This document shows positions 15,666-25,100 of a stretch of 64,000 nucleotides of DNA, piece after piece; the stretch's first letter is position 1; every line of letters begins with the position of its first letter. Position numbers and translations under genes: made by a program. The notes under the pieces were generated by a model. The model saw only the letters and a program-made list of their open reading frames with translations. It was not told where the DNA came from and did not search any database. The stretch covers positions 1-64,000 of the forward strand of contig DWYY01000045.1 of NCBI GenBank assembly GCA_019118445.1. The letters are read 5' to 3'. The stretch is from Candidatus Eisenbergiella merdipullorum. Its GTDB lineage: Bacteria; Bacillota; Clostridia; Lachnospirales; Lachnospiraceae.

Positions 15666-17498
15666 ATGAAGCAGAAACGAGAAGATGTGAGAAACGTTGC
15701 GATCATCGCGCATGTTGACCACGGAAAGACCACGCTGGTGGACGAGCTCTTAAAGCAGACCGGTGTGTTCCGCGCCAATCAGGAGATGGTGGAGCGCGTC
15801 ATGGACTCCAACGCCATCGAGCGGGAGCGCGGCATCACCATTCTTTCCAAGAACACGGCGATCACCTATAAGGGCGTGAAGATCAACATCGTGGACACCC
15901 CCGGCCATGCGGATTTCGGCGGCGAGGTGGAGCGTGTGCTGAAGATGGTGAACGGCGTTATCCTGGTGGTAGATGCTTTTGAAGGTCCCATGCCGCAGAC
16001 CAAGTTCGTTCTGAGAAAAGCTCTGGAGCTGCAGCTTCCTGTCATCGTCTGCATCAACAAGATCGACCGTCCCGAGGCCCGTCCCAACGCGGTCGTAGAC
16101 GAGGTTCTTGAGCTGTTCATGGACCTGGATGCGAGCGACGAACAGCTTGACTGCCCCTTCGTCTTCGCTTCCGCCAAGAACGGCAGCGCCACACTGCAGC
16201 TTACCGTTAAAAATAAGGACATGAAACCCCTGCTTGATACCATCCTGGATTATATCCCCGCGCCGGAAGGCGACCCTGACGCCGGGACCCAGGTGCTCAT
16301 CAGCACCATCGATTATAATGAATATGTGGGCCGCATCGGCGTGGGAAAGGTGGACAACGGCACCATTTCAGAGGGTCAGGACGTGGTGATCGTCAACCAC
16401 CACGAACCGGACAAGCAGAAGCGCGTCCATATCAGCCGCCTCTACGAATTTGACGGGCTGAACAAAGTGGAGGTGAAGCAGGCCTCCATCGGTTCCATCG
16501 TGGCGATCTCCGGCATTTCGGATATCCATATCGGAGATACGCTCTGTTCCCCAGAAAACCCTGTCCCGATCCCGTTCCAGAAGATTTCCGAACCCACCAT
16601 CGCCATGGATTTCATCGTAAACGATTCCCCCTTTGCCGGACAGGAGGGCAAATATGTGACCAGCCGCCATCTCAGGGACCGGCTTTTCAGGGAGCTGAAC
16701 ACGGACGTATCCCTGCGCGTGGAGGAGACGGATTCCACCGATGCCTTCAAGGTATCCGGCCGCGGCGAGCTGCATCTGTCCGTCCTGATCGAAAACATGC
16801 GCCGGGAGGGCTATGAATTCGCCGTCAGCAAGGCGGAGGTCCTTTATAAAACGGATGAAAACGGCAAACGGCTGGAGCCCATGGAAACCGCCTACATCGA
16901 CGTACCCGAAGAATTTGCCGGGACCGTCATCGAAAAGCTGTCCCAGAGAAAAGGCGAGCTGACCAACATGAGCACCTCGAACGGCGGCTATACCCGTCTG
17001 GAGTTCAGCATCCCCTCCAGAGGCCTCATCGGCTACCGCGGGGACTTTCTGACGGATACCAGAGGAAATGGCATCATGAACACCGCCTTCGCGGGCTACG
17101 CCCCCTATAAGGGAGATATCCAATACCGCAAGCAAGGGTCTCTCATCGCCTATGAGACCGGCGAATCCGTTACCTACGGCCTGTTCAACGCCCAGGAGCG
17201 CGGCACCCTGTTCATCGGCCCCGGCGAACGTGTTTATGCGGGAATGGTCGTCGGCCAGAGCGGCAGGGGCGAGGACATCGAGGTAAACGTATGCAAGAAA
17301 AAACAGCTCACCAACACCCGTTCCTCCAGCGCGGACGAAGCGCTCCGTCTCACCCCGCCCCGGATCCTGAGCCTGGAGCAGGCGCTGGACTTCATCGAGA
17401 CGGACGAGCTGCTTGAGGTGACCCCCAAGTCCCTCAGGATCCGGAAAAAGATCCTGGATCCCACGAAGCGGAAGAGGGCGAACATGAACCGGAAATAG
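15666..17498 (+). CDS. typA: Translational GTPase TypA/BipA
   Basis: A ribosome-associated GTPase of the EF-G-like superfamily, used in stress and cold adaptation and 50S assembly. Motifs are G1 AHVDHGKTT, switch I RERGITILSKNTAI, G3 DTPGHADFGGEVERV, G4 NKIDRPEARP and G5 SAKNGSA. They are followed by EF-G-like domains and the BipA-specific C-terminal part (GERVYAGMVVGQSGRGEDIEVNVCKKKQLTN). Length is 610 residues, as expected. The ORF track starts at 15540 inside the promoter; the ATG at 15666 (MKQKREDVRNVAIIAH) has GAGAGG upstream and is correct. Confidence 0.97.
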   Translation: MKQKREDVRNVAIIAHVDHGKTTLVDELLKQTGVFRANQEMVERVMDSNAIERERGITILSKNTAITYKGVKINIVDTPGHADFGGEVERVLKMVNGVILVVDAFEGPMPQTKFVLRKALELQLPVIVCINKIDRPEARPNAVVDEVLELFMDLDASDEQLDCPFVFASAKNGSATLQLTVKNKDMKPLLDTILDYIPAPEGDPDAGTQVLISTIDYNEYVGRIGVGKVDNGTISEGQDVVIVNHHEPDKQKRVHISRLYEFDGLNKVEVKQASIGSIVAISGISDIHIGDTLCSPENPVPIPFQKISEPTIAMDFIVNDSPFAGQEGKYVTSRHLRDRLFRELNTDVSLRVEETDSTDAFKVSGRGELHLSVLIENMRREGYEFAVSKAEVLYKTDENGKRLEPMETAYIDVPEEFAGTVIEKLSQRKGELTNMSTSNGGYTRLEFSIPSRGLIGYRGDFLTDTRGNGIMNTAFAGYAPYKGDIQYRKQGSLIAYETGESVTYGLFNAQERGTLFIGPGERVYAGMVVGQSGRGEDIEVNVCKKKQLTNTRSSSADEALRLTPPRILSLEQALDFIETDELLEVTPKSLRIRKKILDPTKRKRANMNRK

Positions 17499-17535
17499 AG
17501 TGATCCTTTTAAATAAAGTAATCCTTTTCCACAGA

Positions 17536-17580
17536 AAATGCCCTGAAGCGTTCATACAGGTCCGCTTCAGGGCATTTTTT
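17536..17580. terminator. Bidirectional terminator between typA and the AP2-domain gene
   Basis: An 11-bp stem GCCCTGAAGCG / CGCTTCAGGGC with TTTTTT after it on the plus strand and ATTTTC after it on the minus strand. It serves both convergent genes. Confidence 0.92.
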
Positions 17581-18248
17581 TAGTTTTGGTTTTCCTTTTT
17601 CTCAGGGGCTTTCTTCTCCGGGGAAGGAGCGGGCACATCTGGACTACTGATCACCTGATACGCGCCTCCCGGCTTTCTGATCACCTGAAAGATAAGGGGA
17701 TTCTTCTTTCCCCACTCCGGGTCCTTCGCCGTTCTTTCCTCCCATTTATGATACTTCTCCACAAAGGCGTCATGGATATCGCTTTCCGCCTCTCTGCGTA
17801 CTTTAACCGCCTCCTCCATGCTCCCGTAAGTGCCAAGATAATATCTTTCTCCCTTGAAACCGATGGTCACACGGTACCTGCCGTTTTTCATGCGGTATAC
17901 GCCGCGGAATCCGCTGGTGTTGTCCTTGCGGCTCTTCCTTTTTTCCAGCCATTCCACGCAGGTTCCATCCACGCGGTGGAGCTGTTCGGAGACACGTTTC
18001 TGGTTCTCTCTTTTCAGACAGCCGCAGCTCAAGTTGTTCCCGAATACCAGTCCGTCCTCCGTCGCTTCTGTCTCCCCTCCGCAGTCACAGCGGCAGTGCC
18101 AGTAGACGGAGCCTTTGTGATCCCTGCGTTCGGTGGGATATTCTGCGGTCAGACGGCCGAAGCGCCTTCCGGTGAGGTCGGTGACGGTGCGGCCGCCTCT
18201 GCCTTTTCTTTTTTTCCTGTCATTCTTTTCTGTGTCGTTCTTCTTCAT
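17580..18248 (-). CDS. AP2-domain DNA-binding protein with N-terminal cysteine-rich module
   Basis: A 222-residue basic protein. Residues about 22-80 form a module starting LTGRRFGRLT and holding WHCRCDCGG and SCGCLKRE, a likely zinc-binding fold often seen in phage and mobile-element proteins. Residues about 110-157 (TSGFRGVYRMKNGRYRVTI, then YYLGTYGSMEEA) are a clear AP2/ERF-type three-strand DNA-binding domain. In bacteria, AP2 domains are mostly attached to HNH homing endonucleases; no HNH motif is seen here. The C-terminal tail is Lys/Pro/Glu-rich. It stands alone between typA and the pilus operon terminator. It may be a domesticated element remnant or a regulator. Confidence 0.8.
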   Translation of the reverse strand: MKKNDTEKNDRKKRKGRGGRTVTDLTGRRFGRLTAEYPTERRDHKGSVYWHCRCDCGGETEATEDGLVFGNNLSCGCLKRENQKRVSEQLHRVDGTCVEWLEKRKSRKDNTSGFRGVYRMKNGRYRVTIGFKGERYYLGTYGSMEEAVKVRREAESDIHDAFVEKYHKWEERTAKDPEWGKKNPLIFQVIRKPGGAYQVISSPDVPAPSPEKKAPEKKENQN

Positions 18249-18273
18249 CCGTCTGCATTTTCTCCTGTTTCAT

Positions 18274-18318
18274 AAAACCGCCGCAGACGCGGTCTCTCCC
18301 GTTTCCTGCGGCGGCTTT
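18274..18318 (-). terminator. Intrinsic terminator of the pilus operon
   Basis: Minus-strand 9-bp stem CCGCCGCAG / CTGCGGCGG followed by TTTTATG. It lies just past the last pilus-operon gene. Confidence 0.82.
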
Positions 18319-18330
18319 TCATGGTTTCCT

Positions 18331-19119
18331 TCAGGCTTTGTCAGCTTTATTATTTTTCTTTCCCAGGAAAGCGGAAATGATCAGCACAGCCGCTCCCAGC
18401 AGCGCTCCCGCAGCCCAGAGCATCACGTTCGACTCATCTCCCGTCTGCGGACCCGTTCCCGTCTGGGATGCGGGCGGAAGGACAACCTGAGCCGGCGGCG
18501 CAGGCACAGCAGGCGTCACCACAGTCTGAACCACGGTCGGGGTGGAGTCGCCGGAGCCGCCTCCGTTTCCTCCGTCGTCAGAAGGATTGGAAGGATTGGC
18601 GGGACGGGAGTAGTGGTTTTGGAAAAGGAACTGTTCCGCCTTCTCTGTACTGTCACTGCGATAGCCGAAGATCATTGCCTTCAGCCCGTCGTTTCCGTCA
18701 TTTACAATCCACACGCCGACATTATAAACTGTCGTATCATATGTAAAATTATTTCTGGGTTCTGCTTCCTGATGAATGGTATAATGGTACTCACCTGGAG
18801 CGTTGTAATAAATTCCCTGAAAATCAGCCGTTTCACCGGCTTTCACCGTGATTTCCTTTACCAGCTTTTCCGTTCCATCCTCATCTGTTACCATAACAGA
18901 GCCATCCGGCATTGGCATGCCTGCCTCTGCTGTCAGAATTACCCTGTATTCATTCCCTTCCGGAATTCCACTGCCGCTTTCCTTTACTGTTGCGCACAGC
19001 TCACCTTTTCCCAGAGTATAATTGTAATCCGCCGCCTGTGCTGTCACAGGCATAACCAATGTCACTCCAAGCAGCGTAAGGAGCAGCAGTTTCCGGATCT
19101 GCCCCAGCTTTTTTTTCAT
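18331..19119 (-). CDS. Minor pilin / Spy0128 (FctA)-domain surface protein
   Basis: About 262 residues. It has a Sec signal peptide (LLLLTLLGVTLVMPVTAQA) and one Spy0128/FctA-like isopeptide-type pilin domain (FQGIYYNAPGEYHYTIHQE, then VYNVGVWIVNDGN). A Gly/Ser/Pro linker leads to a cell-wall sorting signal (GPQTGDES, hydrophobic helix, GKKNNKADK). The sorting motif is non-LPXTG, matching the class B sortase encoded next to it. It is the last gene of the operon and may be the basal or anchoring subunit. Start: the ATG at 19119 has AGGAGG within the end of the sortase gene; the GTG at 19131 would overlap that site. Confidence 0.82.
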   Translation of the reverse strand: MKKKLGQIRKLLLLTLLGVTLVMPVTAQAADYNYTLGKGELCATVKESGSGIPEGNEYRVILTAEAGMPMPDGSVMVTDEDGTEKLVKEITVKAGETADFQGIYYNAPGEYHYTIHQEAEPRNNFTYDTTVYNVGVWIVNDGNDGLKAMIFGYRSDSTEKAEQFLFQNHYSRPANPSNPSDDGGNGGGSGDSTPTVVQTVVTPAVPAPPAQVVLPPASQTGTGPQTGDESNVMLWAAGALLGAAVLIISAFLGKKNNKADKA

Positions 19120-19123
19120 GCTT

Positions 19124-19888
19124 TTATGCACCTCCTTCTTGTGCCGTTACCGGTTTCAGCCGCCCATATATCACGACACGGCCGTTCGTTTCCGCTTCGG
19201 CACAGGTTGACAGGCCGATGATCTGATCCTCCGGCTCCGCTCCGATCTCACGGTACTGGACTGCGTTTTCACGGATATATTCCAGAAGGCTTTCCACATT
19301 TCCTTCCTCCTGGGCCGTCGGATTGAACACCCTGCTGTCATAGGCATCGACTTTCAGACAGGCAAATAGCTCAATGCTCCATGTGCCGCCCGGCGCATAC
19401 AGCGTCCCAGTCGTATGCGCGTCAAAAAATGTTTTGTCTGTAAACTCCACAATATCCCCGAACATCCCGCCGTTTTCCATGTGATGGCCGTACAGCAGGA
19501 CATAACTGTCCGAAAAATCTGGACTGTTGGCGCTGTCCAGGAAAATGGAACCGGACAGGGCAAATTCACCATATACATCCTTATTGATGTATTCCATGTT
19601 CGTCTCACCCTGTACCACGGGATAATCGATATGAGTATCGTCTATGGTCACCCATCCCCGCACATCTTCGTTGAGGGCCTGCAACTCCGAAAGGGTCGGA
19701 TTATCCGTCTCCCCGGCTGAAGCAGGCTTGAACTGCAGAAGATCGTTCGAGACAAAAGCGCCCCGGTAAATCATAGCTGTATCCCAGAGGGAATAGCTGC
19801 CGTAAAGAAACATGATTACGATCAGAAGCACCACAATGCCGTTCAGTATTCTGTTTCCGATTCTGGCGCATCTGGCTGCCGTTTCCAT
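19124..19888 (-). CDS. srtB: Class B sortase (pilus-associated)
   Basis: A 254-residue membrane transpeptidase. An N-terminal membrane helix (ILNGIVVLLIVIMFLYGSY) is followed by the class B catalytic domain. The conserved His lies in LLYGHHMENGGMFG, the Cys in IGLSTCAEAE and the Arg in NGRVVIYGRL. Within the operon it is flanked by major and minor pilin genes. It is the only sortase gene here, so it probably both polymerises pilins and attaches them, as class B enzymes do in some streptococcal pilus loci. AAGGA precedes the ATG at 19888. Confidence 0.93.
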   Translation of the reverse strand: METAARCARIGNRILNGIVVLLIVIMFLYGSYSLWDTAMIYRGAFVSNDLLQFKPASAGETDNPTLSELQALNEDVRGWVTIDDTHIDYPVVQGETNMEYINKDVYGEFALSGSIFLDSANSPDFSDSYVLLYGHHMENGGMFGDIVEFTDKTFFDAHTTGTLYAPGGTWSIELFACLKVDAYDSRVFNPTAQEEGNVESLLEYIRENAVQYREIGAEPEDQIIGLSTCAEAETNGRVVIYGRLKPVTAQEGGA

Positions 19889-20014
19889 GTATGGGTGTCC
19901 TTTCTTCCTTGCCGCTGTAAATTTGCGCTTATGCTGCCCGACCCTTTGTGCAGCCGGACAGCAACGGCTGATAATTCGTTTATGGATTCAGGGATATAAT
20001 TTCCGTTTTACCCT

Positions 20015-21100
20015 TTAAAAGTTATTTTTTCTTCTACGCAGGAACAAGAATGCAAGACCACCTGCCAGAACTACCATCAGGATGTAGGGGGCAATGTTCA
20101 TAACAATACCTGTTTCAGGAACGCCATTTGTATTTGTATTTATGAAATTCACAACAGGTACCGTACTGGCTTTGGCATCTTCCAATTTCTTCTTTTCTTC
20201 GCCATTCACTGTCGTAGTATAATTGGAATCTTCTGTAGTTTCAGTAACTGTATACGTATCCTCTGCCGAAAGACCATAGACCACAGCGCTATCTCCATCG
20301 GCAAGTACAAATCCCTGAGATATTCCATCAGTAAGAGTATACGAAGTTGTATGCGTTCCACCCTTTTTATTGGTCACCACCATATAGTAATTTTCCGTAG
20401 CGTTTTCATCATTGTCTGAAACAGCTATTGTAAACTCAAATTCCCTGTTCAAGTCACCCATCTTACCTGTAACCTCTTTTGTTATCCTAAGTGACTCTTT
20501 TCCATCCTCAGATCCTTCGGTAATATACTTATTGGTAAATCCATCGCTCTTTGCGCTGCCATTCCACATCTCATATCCGGCAATCTGAAGATCTCCAGTA
20601 GGATTCCCATCCTCGTCCATAACGTTTTCCACATATACGTACAGATCTCTTGATACTCCGTCATAGGTCATTCCATCATAAGTTCCCGAGGCCTCTGCAA
20701 CTATATAATGATAAATACCTGCCTGATCAAATTTATCCGCATTAAAACTGAATCCCTCATTAGAAGTCATTACCACCTTGTTTTTTGCTAATATGTCCTC
20801 ATCAGTTGAAGGTTCAAAATCAATGGTAACTGTACCGCCATTTAAAATAGCATCGCTGATTCCTTTTTCTCCCTTTGCATCCTTATCCCCCTTTGTAACT
20901 GTAAAGGTAAAGGACGTATCTGGAGTAGGAACATTTATTCCCTTTTCAAGCGTTTTCTTAACAAGGACATTGTTTCCTTTTCCTGCACCAATATCTCCAT
21001 CTTCTGCAAATGCCGTCATTCCAAACATGGAGACCATCATTGTTCCTGCCATCAGTGCTGCCGCTATACGGCGGAAATATTTGTTGTGTTTCAGACTCAT
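20015..21100 (-). CDS. Major pilin, FctA/Spy0128-type with VPETG sorting signal
   Basis: A 361-residue surface protein. The signal peptide (RRIAAALMAGTMMVSMFGMTAFA) precedes two isopeptide-type pilin domains. The first begins VLVKKTLEKGINVPTPDTSFTFTV and includes YHYIVAEASGTYDG. The second begins LRITKEVTGKMGDLNREFEF and ends with the E-box-like YTVTETTEDSNY. The C-terminus has VPETG, a hydrophobic helix and RRRKNNF. The domain order and placement between sortase and SipA-like genes match the streptococcal FctA-type backbone pilin. The ORF-track start (21226) is rejected; the ATG at 21100 has GAGAGG upstream. Confidence 0.9.
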   Translation of the reverse strand: MSLKHNKYFRRIAAALMAGTMMVSMFGMTAFAEDGDIGAGKGNNVLVKKTLEKGINVPTPDTSFTFTVTKGDKDAKGEKGISDAILNGGTVTIDFEPSTDEDILAKNKVVMTSNEGFSFNADKFDQAGIYHYIVAEASGTYDGMTYDGVSRDLYVYVENVMDEDGNPTGDLQIAGYEMWNGSAKSDGFTNKYITEGSEDGKESLRITKEVTGKMGDLNREFEFTIAVSDNDENATENYYMVVTNKKGGTHTTSYTLTDGISQGFVLADGDSAVVYGLSAEDTYTVTETTEDSNYTTTVNGEEKKKLEDAKASTVPVVNFINTNTNGVPETGIVMNIAPYILMVVLAGGLAFLFLRRRKNNF

Positions 21101-21253
21101 AACATTCTTCCTCTCTTTTTCCTGATTTTTTGTTTCTATGTTGGCGGCTTTTGCCGCCTCTATCACAAAGCAAGCCTTCAGGAGTTGCATGAAACGACTT
21201 TTCCCCCGCTGCTCTGTAATATACATGTTAATTGTTCCGGCTTATTTGCCTGT

Positions 21254-21850
21254 TCACAGTTCCGAACGTCGGATGACAGTGATCACCTTTCCTTTAATCT
21301 CCTTTTTCCCCACTGGACCAAAATACCGGCTGTCCCTTGCTCCTTCTCGGTAATCGCAAAGAACGAATACCTGTCCTTCTTCCAGCGTCAACGGATAAAT
21401 CACTTTGCTTTCATATCGGGGAGTACTGTAATAGATATCGCTTTCCGCCACATAACTGCCATTGATCATCAGTCTGGCATCTTCCGTTACCTCAACCGTA
21501 TCTCCGCCCACTGCTACGACACGCCCTGTGTATTGTCTGCCTTCTTTTTCAAATATAATGACATCATCTGCCCGGAGCGTATCTTCCAGCCGATAAAACA
21601 GCATCAGATCTCCTGCACTGATACGGGGTGACATATCGTCATTTCTCATAACGGCAAGACCAAATACCATGCCAAACAGGAGCCACAGCAAAACCACCAG
21701 AAACACAAGTCTCGTAAAAAAGGAGCTGACATCTTCCTGATTTGCGATGCTGCGCCGCCTTATCAGAATCACTTCTTCCGGCGTCTGGATGGCGGGCGGG
21801 CCTTTTCGGCCACCCTGCCTGTGTCCTTTTTTCTTACTCTTCTGTTTCAT
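21254..21850 (-). CDS. SipA-like signal peptidase homologue lacking the catalytic dyad
   Basis: About 198 residues: a cytoplasmic basic N-terminus, one membrane helix (LVFLVVLLWLLFGMVFGLAV) and a type I signal-peptidase fold. The normal catalytic motif SMxPTLxxGD is here DMSPRISAGD, with Asp at the serine position. The normal KRVxxxPGD is GRVVAVGGD, with Gly at the lysine position. The two lie 37 residues apart. As I recall, streptococcal pilus protein SipA has exactly Asp and Gly at these positions and acts as a non-proteolytic pilus assembly factor. The same role is inferred here. ATG at 21850 has GGGGGAGG upstream and overlaps the end of the preceding gene by 17 bp. Confidence 0.88.
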   Translation of the reverse strand: MKQKSKKKGHRQGGRKGPPAIQTPEEVILIRRRSIANQEDVSSFFTRLVFLVVLLWLLFGMVFGLAVMRNDDMSPRISAGDLMLFYRLEDTLRADDVIIFEKEGRQYTGRVVAVGGDTVEVTEDARLMINGSYVAESDIYYSTPRYESKVIYPLTLEEGQVFVLCDYREGARDSRYFGPVGKKEIKGKVITVIRRSEL

Positions 21851-22085
21851 CACCGGCCTCCCCCGCTTCATCGAGCTGGCTTTCCAGCCGGTCAATCATG
21901 TCATCACGCTCATCGAGCAGTGCCTGAAAATATGTTTCCTGTGTCTCAAAAGCCGCTCTGTAATCTGCCTGCAGCAGTTCAATCTGTTTCCAGACATCGG
22001 CTTCATCCACACCGCCGATCAGTTTTTTTCGGAAATGCAGCTTTGTTAGCTGTCCCGCGATTTCTTCCATGCTCTTTGCTGCCAT
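21834..22085 (-). CDS. Small coiled-coil protein of the pilus operon
   Basis: An 83-residue acidic, fully helical protein with no signal peptide or membrane helix. The pattern HFRKKLIGGVDEADVWKQIELLQADY resembles the N-terminal lipid-binding/coiled-coil motif of DivIVA-like proteins (F-x-x-K-x-GG-x-x-x-x-DV), followed by a coiled coil. It lies between the adhesin and the SipA-like gene, overlaps the latter by 17 bp and is very likely translated with it. I recognise no named family. A role in localising pilus assembly is a guess from the DivIVA-like motif. Confidence 0.72.
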   Translation of the reverse strand: MAAKSMEEIAGQLTKLHFRKKLIGGVDEADVWKQIELLQADYRAAFETQETYFQALLDERDDMIDRLESQLDEAGEAGDETEE

Positions 22086-22139
22086 TGCTCATCCTTTTCT
22101 TTTATCTGAATTTTCAGCCATATGGTCAATCTTTTCAGA

Positions 22140-25100
22140 TCAGCGGAAACGGTTTCTGCGGGATGCTCTGTTTCTTACCATCAATGTAAATCCAAATGTC
22201 GCAGCAACAGAGAACAACATCATCATGAAGGTTGCTCCGGTATTGTCTGTGATGCCTGTATCAGGTACCTCATCCGTTTTGTCATTGCGGAAGGTAACGG
22301 TTATATCCTCCTCGCCTACTGTTATGTCGAAAGAATTTCCCTGCTTTTCACCTTCTCCATTGTCAACATAGGTGGTATATCCGTCTGCAGATTCTTCTGT
22401 AATGACCAGATACTGGCCTGCTTCCAGATTATCAATTTCATAACTTTCATCATCCGACAATGTAAAATGAACTGCTTCTCCTGTCGGGCTTCCATCTTTC
22501 CGGTCATAAATCTGGTAGCTGAAGCTGAAGACCTGATCCAGTTCACCCATATTTCCGGTTACCTGCTTTGTTACGGTAACCTTTACAGCCTTAACCCACT
22601 GCGCATAGAGAACATTATTTTTCGGATTTATCGTATCCACCTGGATGATATCTCTAGGCTGGAGAAGTTTTCCCTTACCGTCAGCATCTGTAGTCCAGCC
22701 AGCGAATGTATATCCTTCTCTATGGATATTTTGTGGTTTGATCTCATATTGCTCGTTTGGAGTTGCGATATCTTCCGTTATTGCCTCATTTCCATCTTCG
22801 TCAGTTCCACCGTTAAAATTATAGGTAAGTGACGTTTCGCGAACAGGAGCCCATTTTGCTGTCAGGGTCACATTTTCTGCAGGCATGGTATACCAGTCGC
22901 CCGGATAATACTCGTTTCCGTCTTCATCCACCCAGCAGACAAAACCATAGTATTCCGCTGGTGGAGTCCAGCTTTCAGGAACAGTCAAGAGCTTCGCGCT
23001 GGCACCTTCTGCATACCTTTCCAAATCAGATACTGATTCACCATTTCCATCTCCTGGAATATAAGTCAATGTGTATTGTGCATCACTGATCCATTGAGCG
23101 AAAAGTGTCATATTTTCCACAACCTGGGTGCTGAAATTGAAAGGTGTTCCATCCGATCTTCTCCATCCTGCAAAAGTATATCCCTCACGTTTCGGATCCT
23201 CAGGTTTCTGAACAGTTCCATTTTTCTCTATTACCTGAGCATCATATTGTGCAGAATCCTCCTGTTCTCCGAGGCTCGCTCCGTTCAGATCAAAAGTAAC
23301 TGTATAGGATACCGGCACCCATTTGGCATATAAAGGGAAATTTCCGGCCGGCATAGTTTTTCCGGCAAATTCATAGGCATCTCCCTCTAATAGCTCATTG
23401 GTATACCATCCTGCGAAGGTGTAATCTTCTTTTCCTGCAGGAGCAGTCGGTGTATATCCAGCCTTACTAATATCAGCTTCATAGAGGAATGTCTTTTCTT
23501 CGTCCACCTCTCCTTCGTTAATAAACTGAATGGTATATTCATTTCTGTCATAGTAGAATTTCCATCCATATGTATTCCGCATGCCCTGAAAGGCTTTTGC
23601 CTGTGAACCTACATCTGCACTGCTATCCCAATTAACAGTAAATCCTTTGATACTATAGTAGTCATTTTCAGTTGTAGTCCACCCTGTATTGTCACTCTTA
23701 AATTCATCCGTATGATCTAGATTGTATCTTCCATCCAATCCTTCCAGATAAAATTCTGTCCGGATTGTATATTTACCCTGTTGATCTACATAGTAAAACT
23801 CATCTCCGTTTATGGGCATTTCTCCTATGCCAGACTGATATATTCTATTCCCCCCATTGGATTCACCTGTCCACCATTGGCTGGAATAGCTGGTACTCAA
23901 ATCAGTTCTTCGGCTGGGCCATAGATTGCTGATATCCTGTCCATATTTTGCAGTAATTGCCAGCTCTGTGATCTCATCGCGCCCTCCTGCTTCTACATAA
24001 ATATAGGAACCATTTCCCTGACCAACATATTCATAACGTCCCCAAATGATGCCTACATAGTTATAATCACCATTTCCCAAACCGACATACTGATATCCGG
24101 CTTCTGCATATTCTTGATAGAATTTTACTTCATAGATGTTACGATCATAATAAACATGTACAACTGTTGTTCCATCATTTTTTATCCGTTGTTGCACAAT
24201 CTGTCTACCTTCATCAGTACTTAATGAAAAGCCTGCATATTTGTCACTTTCAGCAGTGACATTGGTCATGGTTCCCACTGTTCCCTGTCTGATTTCACTA
24301 TCCGCTAGGGAATATCCTTCATCATCCGCATTTTCCTGCCAATAGATAATCCGGTAATTTACTTCTCCCGGAATCCACTTAGCATACAGAGTTATACTTT
24401 CCTGCAGCGTACTTCCAAATTCAAATCTATTCTCACAGGAGCTGTCCGTAAACCAACCGGAAAATTCATATCCTGTATATGTCGGTGCGTCAGGTTCTAC
24501 TGTTTTTTCTCCGGTCCGTACATAAACCGGATCTACAACCGAACCTCCCTGAGAGTCAAAAGTCATCCAATGTACATCAACAATTACCGGATATAAAACA
24601 AGATCACTTCCATCCTGCGGAATTGTTATTTCTTCATCCGGCTTTTCTGCATTTCGTTCCACAGACCAGCCTAAAAAGGCCTTGTTATCTTCTGTCGCAA
24701 GCTGTATCTTTTCCGTTTCAACCACTGCGCCAATCTGATCATATCTCTGTGTGGCAAGAATTTTACTTGTCTCATCATTTCCTGCCTTATAAAAAACGTA
24801 ATATACCTTTTCCGTATATCTGGCATACAGATTGGTCGTCCTATTCCCTTCTAACGCTCCTTCTTCTTGGCCGAAGTTCGTAAACTCAGAATCATCTTCA
24901 CCAAACCATCCTTCAAAGATATACCCGTTTCTTTCCGGTGTTTCAGGTACATTCAAAGTCTCCCCGGCAGAAAGGATCTGCTTATTCCATTCTTCCTGTT
25001 CCCCATCTCCATTTGCGTCTGCATAGAACACATATGTATGCGTAAAGTGCTCATCCTCGTCGCCTGGCGTAGTTACCACATAAACGGAAAAACTGTTCGC

